From Flavobacteriaceae bacterium (lineage in GTDB: Bacteria > Bacteroidota > Bacteroidia > Flavobacteriales > Flavobacteriaceae), in the NCBI GenBank assembly GCA_947472705.1, contig CANJDA010000016.1, positions 1 through 23,595 of the forward strand: DNA of 23,595 bases. Direction: 5' to 3'. Position numbers and translations under genes: made by a program. Shown here piece by piece: positions 1 to 6,779 of this stretch (within the stretch, counting starts at the first letter, position 1; each line of letters begins with the position of its first letter). The notes beneath the pieces were generated by a model. That model had not been told where the DNA came from, did no database searches, and worked only from the letters and a program-made list of their open reading frames with translations.

Positions 1-236
1 AAATTGTTGGTGGTTCTCAAAGAGAAGAACGTTACGACGTTTTAGTTGAAAAAATGAAAGCTTTAGGTATTGACGAAGAAGAACTTTGGTGGTATTTAGA
101 CACTCGAAGATTTGGTTCGGCCGTGCATTCAGGGTTTGGTTTAGGGTTTGAAAGATTGGTGCTATTTGTAACAGGAATGACTAACATACGCGATGTAATT
201 CCATTCCCAAGAACGCCACAAAACGCTGAGTTCTAA
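1..236 (+). CDS. asnS: Asparaginyl-tRNA synthetase, C-terminal end (5' truncated by window)
   Basis: This is the last ~77 codons of a class II aminoacyl-tRNA synthetase that charges tRNA-Asn with asparagine in the cytoplasm. The open frame begins at base 3 (IVGGSQREERYD...), continues through an internal Met at 54, and stops at TAA 234-236. The motif-3 region is visible: a Gly-rich stretch GFGLGFERLVLF with the invariant Arg that contacts ATP, followed by the typical end NIRDVIPFPRTPQNAEF. Presence of the IVGGSQREER block together with the PFPRTPQNAEF tail fits AsnRS better than AspRS or LysRS. The start codon and anticodon-binding domain lie left of the window. rpoN follows 74 bp downstream on the same strand with no obvious terminator between them, so some co-transcription is possible. 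Confidence 0.95.
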   Translation, partial: IVGGSQREERYDVLVEKMKALGIDEEELWWYLDTRRFGSAVHSGFGLGFERLVLFVTGMTNIRDVIPFPRTPQNAEF

Positions 237-245
237 GTTAATCTG

Positions 246-276
246 TTGACACAGTAATTCGTTTATTTGTTATAAT
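246..276 (+). promoter_or_regulatory. Candidate rpoN promoter of unusual (E. coli-like) type
   Basis: TTGACA (246-251) and TATAAT (271-276) are both perfect matches to the general proteobacterial sigma-70 boxes, separated by 19 bp and 35 bp before the rpoN ATG. Flavobacterial housekeeping promoters normally look like TTG-N17-23-TAnnTTTG, and no perfect box of that type is present here. It may be a chance match in AT-rich DNA, or rpoN may be read from asnS transcription. Confidence 0.3.
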
Positions 277-310
277 TTTACAGATAACCAAATCCTCAAA
301 TAAACATACA

Positions 311-1774
311 ATGTTAAAGCAGTTTTTAAATCTTAAATTATCACAAAAATTATCTCCACAGCAAATTCAGCTGATGAAGCTAGTTCAAATGCCTACCCAA
401 GCATTTGAGCAACGTTTGAAAGAAGAATTGATGGAGAATCCTGCATTAGAAAGTGGTAAAGAAGAAGAAGAATTGTATGAGAAAGATGAGTTTGATAATA
501 ATGATGAATACGATGAATTTGAAGGAACTGAAAACATTGACACCGAGATAAACATTGACGAGTATTTAAGCAACGACGAAACTCCAGATTATAAACTTCA
601 AGCTAATAACTATAGTGATGACGATGATGACAGACAAACACCATTTGCAGAATCTGTTAGCTTTCATCAAGATTTAATCAATCAATTAAACACTTTTATC
701 CTCACCGAAGACCAACGTAGCATTGCAGAATTTCTGGTAGGAAGTATTGATGATGATGGTTATTTACGCAGAAACATTCAGGATATTGTTGACGATATGG
801 CTTTTACACAAGGCATATATACCGATGAAAAAACAGTTGAAAAAATACTCCATATCGTTCATGAATTAGAACCTTCAGGTGTTGGCGCTCGTGATTTACA
901 AGAATGTTTATTATTACAATTGAAACACAAAACACCTACCGAATATATTGAATTGGCCATTGATATTATTGAAAATCAATTTGACGCCTTTACCAAAAAA
1001 CACTACGAAAAACTATTAATTGCTTACGAAATTTCGAAAGAAAAACTTAAAAAAGCAATTGAAGAAATTGAAAAATTAAACCCAAAACCAGGCGGTTCCT
1101 TTGATAGCAGTAGTCGTGCCGTAGAACAAATTGTGCCCGATTTTGCCATTAGAATAGTTGATGGCGAATTAGAATTGACTTTGAATGGCAGAAATGCCCC
1201 AACTTTACACATATCCAAAGATTACCAGGATATGTTACAAACCTATAAAGAATCACGCGACAAATCACATGCGCAAAAAGATGCAGTGCAGTTTATCAAA
1301 CAAAAATTAGACTCCGCCAAATGGTTTATAGATGCAATAAAGCAACGACAAGAAACCCTTTTTGTGACGATGAATGCCATCATGTATTACCAACAAGAAT
1401 ATTTCCTTGAGGGTGAAGAAACCAAGCTAAAACCAATGGTTTTAAGAGACATCGCTGATTTAGTGGGCATGGATGTCTCAACTGTTTCACGTGTAGCTAA
1501 TAGTAAATTTGTAGATACTCCTTATGGAACCAAACTAATCAAAGAGTTTTTCTCAGAAGCTATGAAAAACGATCAAGGAGAAGATGTTTCTACTCTCGAA
1601 ATTAAAAAAATATTGAAAACAGTAATCGAAGAAGAAGATAAAAACAAGCCGTTACCCGACGATCAACTTGTTGAAATTCTAAAAGAAAAAGGATATCCTA
1701 TTGCTAGAAGAACCATTGCCAAGTATAGAGATTTACTTGATATTCCTGTGGCGCGAATGAGGAAAAAGATATAA
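311..1774 (+). CDS. rpoN: RNA polymerase sigma-54 factor
   Basis: Sigma-54 directs RNA polymerase to -24/-12 promoters and needs an AAA+ enhancer-binding activator to open them. The 487-residue length is normal. Region I (about residues 1-45) is the Gln/Leu-rich activator-interacting segment, with QKLSPQQIQLMKLVQMP. It is followed by a very acidic region II (about 50-115, rich in Glu/Asp/Asn), then the core-binding region (about 120-290). A helix-turn-helix segment is visible near VGMDVSTVSRVANSKF. The diagnostic RpoN box ARRTIAKYR sits at residues 465-473 and recognises the -24 element. The small membrane-protein gene downstream starts 12 bp after the rpoN stop in the same frame, so they are probably one transcript. 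The identification is very secure. Confidence 0.98.
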   Translation: MLKQFLNLKLSQKLSPQQIQLMKLVQMPTQAFEQRLKEELMENPALESGKEEEELYEKDEFDNNDEYDEFEGTENIDTEINIDEYLSNDETPDYKLQANNYSDDDDDRQTPFAESVSFHQDLINQLNTFILTEDQRSIAEFLVGSIDDDGYLRRNIQDIVDDMAFTQGIYTDEKTVEKILHIVHELEPSGVGARDLQECLLLQLKHKTPTEYIELAIDIIENQFDAFTKKHYEKLLIAYEISKEKLKKAIEEIEKLNPKPGGSFDSSSRAVEQIVPDFAIRIVDGELELTLNGRNAPTLHISKDYQDMLQTYKESRDKSHAQKDAVQFIKQKLDSAKWFIDAIKQRQETLFVTMNAIMYYQQEYFLEGEETKLKPMVLRDIADLVGMDVSTVSRVANSKFVDTPYGTKLIKEFFSEAMKNDQGEDVSTLEIKKILKTVIEEEDKNKPLPDDQLVEILKEKGYPIARRTIAKYRDLLDIPVARMRKKI

Positions 1775-1786
1775 AAATCGATAGCC

Positions 1787-2392
1787 TTGAAAAAAATCCT
1801 TCCCTTTTTCTCTTACCTCTTCCATCCTATTTTCATTCCGTTATTAGGGACAATTTTTTATGTTTTGTTAGAAGCGCAGTATTTTACCATGGCACAATAC
1901 TTAGTGCTTTTTTTGCAAATTATTATTATTACTTTTTTACTGCCTGTTGCCTTTTTTTATTTGCTAAGAACCTTCGGTAAAATAGATACCATCATGCTTT
2001 CAGATATTGCTCATCGCAAAATCCCTTTACTACTACATATAATGCTGCTCACTATTTTAATAGAAAAAAGCATCACCCTTGAACGATTTCCTACTTTGTA
2101 CTTTTTCTTCTTAGGAGGCTTTTTTAGTACTTTAATTGCCTTCCTCTTATTGTATGCCAAAGTCAAAGCTAGCATTCACATGATAGGCATGAGTGCACTA
2201 ACCGTTTTCATCATTGGTTTAAGTATTAAAAATGAAATCAACACTATTCATTTGGTAACCTTTTTTATGTTTTTGAATGGCTTAGTTGCTTCATCAAGGA
2301 TAACGATGAAAGCTCATAATAATAAAGAACTATTAATAGGTTTTTTATGTGGATTACTCCCCCAGTTAGGACTTCTATTTTTTTGGTTATAA
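1787..2392 (+). CDS. PAP2-like integral membrane protein, function unknown
   Basis: A 201-residue, very hydrophobic protein with about six membrane segments. The only start that keeps the N-terminus MKKILPFFSYLFHPIF is a TTG, 12 bp after the rpoN stop; the next in-frame ATG would remove the first 33 residues. Near the C-terminus there is S170-R171-x5-H177-x3-E181, which matches motif C3 (SRx5HxxxD) of type-2 phosphatidic acid phosphatases except that Glu replaces the final Asp. The other PAP2 motifs are weak: HRKIP (76-80) loosely resembles C1, and a small-residue stretch HMIGMSA (131-137) stands where PSGH would be. It may therefore be a diverged or inactive lipid/isoprenoid phosphatase relative. 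The gene overlaps the end of convergent porT by 6 bp. Function is not assigned. Confidence 0.75.
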   Translation: MKKILPFFSYLFHPIFIPLLGTIFYVLLEAQYFTMAQYLVLFLQIIIITFLLPVAFFYLLRTFGKIDTIMLSDIAHRKIPLLLHIMLLTILIEKSITLERFPTLYFFFLGGFFSTLIAFLLLYAKVKASIHMIGMSALTVFIIGLSIKNEINTIHLVTFFMFLNGLVASSRITMKAHNNKELLIGFLCGLLPQLGLLFFWL

Positions 2393-3079
2393 AATATAAA
2401 ACATCAGGCCAAAGTTGGCCGTATTCATATTTATAGATTGTCCATCAATTTTTGCAGATGATTTAAATAACGGATTAAACCCGTAATACGCATAAACATT
2501 TATCGTATTATTACCAACTGCTAAATACATTCCGTATTGAAAATTATTTAAATCTTTATTATTAGTTTGCTTGGCTCTTATAGCTGTAGATACTAATTTG
2601 TATTGGTCATAAAACAAGTAACTAAACTTCAATCCCGTATAAATTCGCCAAAATCTATGGCTTTCAAATGTCGAATTACGCCATCTTAATTCGATTGGTA
2701 AATCAATGAAGTGTAAGGATAATTTATCTTTTGAAAAAGAATTTTCCGAATCAATTATTTGATAGGCATTCGTTCCGTTGCTTTGCGTAATTTGTAAATT
2801 CTGATTGTAAATAGAAAAGGAATATCCTAAACCAGCAGCAATTGACCAAGTACGCTTTTTATTAAAAGGCATATCGCGTAAAAATCCACACATAATACTT
2901 GGTGCAAATTTATTCTGTCTCAACCCTGAAGGTCTTGTTAAAAGATTGTTATAAGTAATCCCAATATAAAATTGGTCCTCTCGATACAGCGAATCTGGAG
3001 CATCAAAATCAGTTTCTACATTTTGGGCAGAAATGCTCAAAACCATAAAAAAAGCGATTACAGATAGATAGATTCGCAT
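2387..3079 (-). CDS. porT: Type IX secretion system protein PorT (SprT)
   Basis: PorT is an envelope beta-barrel-type protein needed for type IX secretion, which exports gingipain-like proteases in Porphyromonas and gliding adhesins in Flavobacterium. The 230-residue product starts MRIYLSVIAFFMVLSISAQ, a clear Sec signal peptide ending near residue 19. The mature part has the family's alternating beta-strand pattern and segments such as DQFYIGITYNNLL and FIDLPIELRWRN. The reading frame is open upstream to 3184, but those 35 codons lie in a tRNA-Ser gene and its flank, so I chose the ATG at 3079, 24 nt after the tRNA. The 3' end overlaps the convergent PAP2-like gene by 6 bp. Family recognition is from memory of conserved segments, not a search. 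Confidence 0.88.
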   Translation of the reverse strand: MRIYLSVIAFFMVLSISAQNVETDFDAPDSLYREDQFYIGITYNNLLTRPSGLRQNKFAPSIMCGFLRDMPFNKKRTWSIAAGLGYSFSIYNQNLQITQSNGTNAYQIIDSENSFSKDKLSLHFIDLPIELRWRNSTFESHRFWRIYTGLKFSYLFYDQYKLVSTAIRAKQTNNKDLNNFQYGMYLAVGNNTINVYAYYGFNPLFKSSAKIDGQSINMNTANFGLMFYIL

Positions 3080-3103
3080 AACACTTATATTAGTGAAGAA
3101 AAG

Positions 3104-3190
3104 CAGAGAGGATGGGATTCGAACCCACGATGCAGTTGCCCACATACAAACTTTCCAGGCTTGCTCCTTCAACCACTCGGACACCTCTCT
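3104..3190 (-). tRNA. trnS: tRNA-Ser, anticodon GGA
   Basis: The minus strand folds into an 87-nt class II tRNA. The acceptor stem AGAGAGG/CCTCTCT is perfect with G as discriminator. The D arm is TCC/GGA. The anticodon stem CAAGC/GTTTG (one G-T pair) encloses loop CTGGAAA, giving anticodon GGA, which reads UCC and UCU. A long variable arm as expected for serine tRNA is present, then the T arm GTGGG-TTCGAAT-CCCAT. The 3' CCA is not encoded (CTT follows), so it must be added after transcription. porT begins 24 nt downstream on the same strand. Confidence 0.97.
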
Positions 3191-3248
3191 ATTTGTGTTA
3201 CAAAGAACAACAAATTTTTTCAGTAAAAAAAGTTAGTCTGGCAATTTG

Positions 3249-4277
3249 TTAATGCATTTCGCCACGTAACGAGGTTTCAAAAATAGTTTTGAAAACTGTG
3301 GGTGCAACATTCTGCCCAAGGAGATACATTAACTTAGTAATTGCTGCTTCGGTGGTAATATCTTTACCAGAGATCACGCCTATTTTCTTTAGCTGTGTAC
3401 TAGTTTCATATTGTCCCATGTTAACGCTTCCTCCCGAACACTGCGTAACATTGACGATATGTAAACCACTCTTAATTGCTTTCTTCAGAATTTGAATAAA
3501 AACTTCATCAGAAGGTGCGTTTCCTGAACCATAAGTTTCTAAAATAATCCCCTTTAAATTGGGTATGGCAATTATGGATGACAATACAGTTTCACTGATA
3601 CCAGGAAATATTTTAACAATAACTACATTATCATTAAGATTTTTGTGTACTAGTAACTTTTTATTTGGCTGCTTTTTTAAAATCGTATTAGGGTTGACAT
3701 TCAAGTGCACACCTGATTCTGCCAAAGGAGGATAATTGGGCGAAGTAAATGCATTGAAATGTTCAGCATTGATTTTGGTAGTTCGGTTACCTCGATATAA
3801 TTTATATTCAAAATACAAGCAAACTTCATTAATTATTGGTTTCCCTTTGTGTTGTAAAGTGGCAATTTGTATAGCCGTAATGAGGTTTTCTTTAGCATCG
3901 GTGCGCAAATCCCCAATTGGCAATTGAGAACCGGTAAAAACCACAGGCTTATTTAAATTTTCCAACATAAAACTCAAAGCCGAAGCCGAATAGGACATGG
4001 TGTCAGAACCATGAAGTACCACAAAACCATCAAAAGCATTATATTTTTCTTCAATGATAGTAGCAATAGTGACCCATTTTTCAGGATTCATATTAGAAGA
4101 ATCAATGGGTTTTTCAAATGAAATGGTTTCAATATTACAATCCAATTGTTTTAATTCCGGAATTTTTTGCAACAACTTTTTAAAGTTGAATGCTTTGAGT
4201 GCGCCGGTTTCAAAATCTTTCATCATACCGATAGTACCGCCGGTGTAAATCAGCAATATGTTCGGTTTAGACTGCAT
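3249..4277 (-). CDS. ansA: L-asparaginase, cytoplasmic type I
   Basis: Hydrolyses L-asparagine to aspartate and ammonia. The 342-residue protein has no signal peptide, which fits the cytoplasmic type I enzyme. The first active-site motif is YTGGTIGMM (Thr12, Thr15). The second reads VVLHGSDTMSYSASAL at about residues 87-100, giving the His-Gly-Ser-Asp-Thr-Met version of the usual HGTDTM, so Ser91 takes the place of the second active-site Thr next to Asp92. The later blocks VFTGSQLPIGDLRTDAKENL and GIILETYGSGNAPSD are also family hallmarks. The start overlaps the end of the upstream acyltransferase gene by 11 bp, so translation of the two is probably coupled. The order tatD, acyltransferase, ansA looks like one operon, although the functions are not obviously related. 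Confidence 0.93.
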   Translation of the reverse strand: MQSKPNILLIYTGGTIGMMKDFETGALKAFNFKKLLQKIPELKQLDCNIETISFEKPIDSSNMNPEKWVTIATIIEEKYNAFDGFVVLHGSDTMSYSASALSFMLENLNKPVVFTGSQLPIGDLRTDAKENLITAIQIATLQHKGKPIINEVCLYFEYKLYRGNRTTKINAEHFNAFTSPNYPPLAESGVHLNVNPNTILKKQPNKKLLVHKNLNDNVVIVKIFPGISETVLSSIIAIPNLKGIILETYGSGNAPSDEVFIQILKKAIKSGLHIVNVTQCSGGSVNMGQYETSTQLKKIGVISGKDITTEAAITKLMYLLGQNVAPTVFKTIFETSLRGEMH

Positions 4278-5403
4278 TCTCGTATTTGGATTTGTTCACT
4301 ACAGGATTGGCATACATGGCTAAGAAACTTTCCACCATTTGAGAGTTATTTTCGTCAATCTTCATCTCTAATCTTCTTTCAAATAAAGACTTTTCGTTTT
4401 CGGTATAGTAGTTTTTGTATTTGTCTGTTTTGTGCAATAAGTCGTAGGCAATATAATTGGTTGGCCAAAGCATATAGCTCTGCAAAATAGAATCATCAAT
4501 AACCTGTGCTAATGCCTGAATTTGTTTGTTATTATTGTCAAATTCGGTTTTTATAACATCTAATTCCTTATTCAACACATCACCTATGTGAATGTGAATG
4601 CGTTTTTTTTGACCAATGATACCGCTTAATAAGGTTACGAAATCTTCGTTTTTTTCTTTGATATAAATTTCGTTTTTAGCTTCAGCAATTAATTGTGGCA
4701 TTTTCAAAGCATCTGTTGGGTCATATTCATAAGAAATAGAAACAGGAACGATTTTAATCTTTTTGAAATAATCCATCAATGAAGCTTCATCGGAACCCAT
4801 GGCTAGCATTTTTAAAACCCCAGAATGTGTTGCGTCGTTGCCATCTTTGGTTCTACCTTCACGCTGTGCAATCCATACAGACCGGTTTTCACGCAATAAC
4901 AATTGCGCAATGTATTCTGACATCAACTTAGAACTTTCAAGTAACTCTCTGGGAGGTAACCCGCGTAATACTAAAAAATTTCTGTTAAGCTTTGATAACG
5001 TTTTCAAAAAAGATTTTTGGACCAAATTATCTCCAATAGCCGAAGCCGTCATTACTAATCCATGATCAAATAAAGCTACATTCAATAAAGAAGTATCCAA
5101 TATGATATCACGATGATTGGAAATAAAAAGATAAGAAGTGTTTTTTTCTAATTTTTCAAAGCCAGATGTCGTTAATCCTTCTGAGCTTTTCGCCAATACT
5201 TTTTGTACCGATTGGTAAATAAAATTACATTGAAAATCGCGAATAGAATGCGTTTTTTTGAGTTGGTTTTTCCAAACTTCATCGTCAACATCTGGGAAGG
5301 TAAACCCCATTAACGCTTTCATCATCGGATGATTTACCGCTGTATGAATAGCTTCATTAACCTCAGCATCATAATATGGACGAATAGAATCAAATTTCTG
5401 CAT
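4267..5403 (-). CDS. Glycerol-phosphate-type acyltransferase (PlsC-like)
   Basis: A 378-residue protein with the signature blocks of glycerolipid acyltransferases, which transfer an acyl chain to a glycerophosphate acceptor at the membrane. Block I is FISNHRDIILD with His97 and Asp103. Block III is represented by WIAQREGRTKDGND (Arg181-Glu182-Gly183-Arg184), equivalent to FPEGTRS of PlsC. In block I the His and Asp are separated by five residues instead of the canonical four (HX4D). No convincing N-terminal membrane anchor is seen, so it is probably peripheral. The acceptor (glycerol-3-phosphate, lysophosphatidate or other) cannot be told from sequence. The gene lies between tatD (65 bp upstream) and ansA (11 bp overlap) on the same strand. 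Confidence 0.82.
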   Translation of the reverse strand: MQKFDSIRPYYDAEVNEAIHTAVNHPMMKALMGFTFPDVDDEVWKNQLKKTHSIRDFQCNFIYQSVQKVLAKSSEGLTTSGFEKLEKNTSYLFISNHRDIILDTSLLNVALFDHGLVMTASAIGDNLVQKSFLKTLSKLNRNFLVLRGLPPRELLESSKLMSEYIAQLLLRENRSVWIAQREGRTKDGNDATHSGVLKMLAMGSDEASLMDYFKKIKIVPVSISYEYDPTDALKMPQLIAEAKNEIYIKEKNEDFVTLLSGIIGQKKRIHIHIGDVLNKELDVIKTEFDNNNKQIQALAQVIDDSILQSYMLWPTNYIAYDLLHKTDKYKNYYTENEKSLFERRLEMKIDENNSQMVESFLAMYANPVVNKSKYENAV

Positions 5404-5468
5404 TACAACTCACTTATTTAAGTGGAACAAATGAACAAAAAAAAACTTAATTTTTTAGGATTTCTTTA

Positions 5469-6236
5469 TTAAATCCCAAAAACTGTTTTCGAATTTTCTG
5501 TGGTGATTCGTGCTATTTCCTCAAGCGGAAGTTGGTATATGTTTGCTAATTTTTCAGCAACCAGTTTGGTATAACTGCTTTCGTTTCGCTTACCGCGAAA
5601 AGGAACAGGGGCCAAATAAGGCGAATCGGTTTCGAGAACAATATGGCGCAAATCAATTTCGTTTAAATATTGGTCAATCTTTCCGTTTTTGAATGTAGCC
5701 ACTCCGCCAATTCCTAATTTCATATTTAAATCGATGGCTCTTTGAGCTTGATTAAAATCTCCCGTAAAACAGTGAAAGATGCCAAATAAATCGGCTGCCT
5801 TTTCAGTTTCTAATACTTCGAAAACTTCATCAAAAGCATCACGACAATGAATGTTAATCGCTAATTTGTTTTTTTTGGCCAACTGAATTTGGTGCTGAAA
5901 AGCGTGTTGTTGTTGTTTTAAAAATGTTTTATCCCAAAACAAATCGATTCCAATTTCGCCTACTGCATAAAACTTCTTCTTTGCTAATTCTGTTTCCACA
6001 TGAGCCAATTCTTCTAGATAATTTTCTTTGACATAGGTTGGATGCAAACCCATCATTAGGAAAATGTTTTCGGGGAACTGATTTTCCAAAGCATACATTT
6101 TTTGTGTATAATTAGAATCAATAGCTGGTACAAAAAAGCGCGAAACACCCGTATCAATAGCTCGATGAATCATTTCGGTTCTGTCTTGATCAAATTCTTC
6201 GGAATAAAGATGGGTATGTGTATCTGTAAAAATCAT
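5469..6236 (-). CDS. tatD: TatD family metal-dependent deoxyribonuclease
   Basis: A 255-residue cytoplasmic TIM-barrel metal hydrolase of the TatD family, whose members act as 3'-5' DNA exonucleases and have roles in DNA repair or turnover. The metal ligands are visible in order: HTH at residues 7-9, Glu94 in AVGEIGIDLFWD, His130 in INIHCRDAF, His155 in FHCFTGD, and Asp204 in LETDSPYLAPVPFRGKRNE. The length (about 255-265) is normal. It is first in a minus-strand run with the acyltransferase and ansA. A weak promoter-like pair (TTG, 18 bp, TAAACTTTG with one extra base) lies just upstream. The C-terminus ends NSKTVFGI, typical of the family. Confidence 0.95.
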   Translation of the reverse strand: MIFTDTHTHLYSEEFDQDRTEMIHRAIDTGVSRFFVPAIDSNYTQKMYALENQFPENIFLMMGLHPTYVKENYLEELAHVETELAKKKFYAVGEIGIDLFWDKTFLKQQQHAFQHQIQLAKKNKLAINIHCRDAFDEVFEVLETEKAADLFGIFHCFTGDFNQAQRAIDLNMKLGIGGVATFKNGKIDQYLNEIDLRHIVLETDSPYLAPVPFRGKRNESSYTKLVAEKLANIYQLPLEEIARITTENSKTVFGI

Positions 6237-6297
6237 ACTGTTTTTAAAGAGACAAAGTTTATAAAAAAAATCCGTTCGGCAATCCTCGATTCAAAGA

Positions 6298-6324
6298 TTG
6301 CAATCGATTTTTGAATTACATTTG
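6298..6324 (+). promoter_or_regulatory. Candidate flavobacterial promoter for the retropepsin-like gene
   Basis: A perfect -7 box TACATTTG (6317-6324) is preceded by TTG (6298-6300) with 16 bp between them, one base shorter than the usual 17-23. The ATG follows 17 bp after the -7 box, giving a very short leader. Confidence 0.5.
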
Positions 6325-6341
6325 AACTTCATTATGAATTT

Positions 6342-6779
6342 ATGAAAAATCTGCACGACGTACTCAAAAAAGAAAAATATAAAAAAATCAATTTTAAAGT
6401 TTCTAAAACCCAACATTTATTAGTTAAAGCCACTATCAATGGTATTTCTGGGAATTTTATTTTAGACACTGGTGCTTCCAACAGTTGTGTTGGATTTGAA
6501 AGTATAGAACTATTTGACCTTAAAGCAGGAAAATCCAAAACCAAAGCTGCTGGTGCAGGAGCTACTGGAATGTATACACAACTTGCCAAAAATAACTTCT
6601 TGAAAATTGGACGATGGAAATCTGATGAATTCCATTTAGTGATTTTTGACATGACACATGTTAATCAAGCTTTACTACAATACAAAGCCAAACCAGTTCA
6701 TGGCATTATTGGTGCCGATATTTTATTGGAGGGAAAAGCTATTATTGACTATGCTAATCAATGTTTGTATTTAAAGTAG
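6342..6779 (+). CDS. Retropepsin-like (clan AA) aspartic protease
   Basis: A 145-residue protein of the single-lobe retropepsin fold. The active-site motif is FILDTGASNSCV with Asp42-Thr43-Gly44-Ala45-Ser46. The second hallmark is the hydrophobic-Gly motif HGIIGADILLEGKAIIDY at about 120-137, where a retropepsin closes its fold after the flap. As in retroviral proteases, one DTG per chain implies a homodimer. There is no signal peptide or membrane segment, so it is predicted cytoplasmic; this differs from the many periplasmic or outer-membrane bacterial relatives. Substrate is unknown. The gene is divergent from tatD and its last 26 bp overlap the 3' end of the convergent MFS gene. Confidence 0.8.
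   Translation: MKNLHDVLKKEKYKKINFKVSKTQHLLVKATINGISGNFILDTGASNSCVGFESIELFDLKAGKSKTKAAGAGATGMYTQLAKNNFLKIGRWKSDEFHLVIFDMTHVNQALLQYKAKPVHGIIGADILLEGKAIIDYANQCLYLK

Noticed and set aside
430..650. Acidic GAA/GAT-rich run in rpoN as a possible nucleotide repeat
   Set aside because: It is the normal acidic region II of sigma-54, with irregular codons and no repeat unit.
3080..3184. N-terminal extension of porT (MSEWLKEQAWKVC...)
   Set aside because: These codons lie mostly inside tRNA-Ser; a normal signal peptide starts at the internal Met at 3079.
3195..3245. TTTTTT-CAGT-AAAAAA hairpin as terminator of ansA
   Set aside because: The stem is only A-T pairs and too weak to call; it may be chance in AT-rich DNA.
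6332..6652. 106-codon minus-strand frame over the retropepsin-like gene
   Set aside because: The plus-strand frame has an intact DTG motif and a promoter; the minus frame has no recognisable features.
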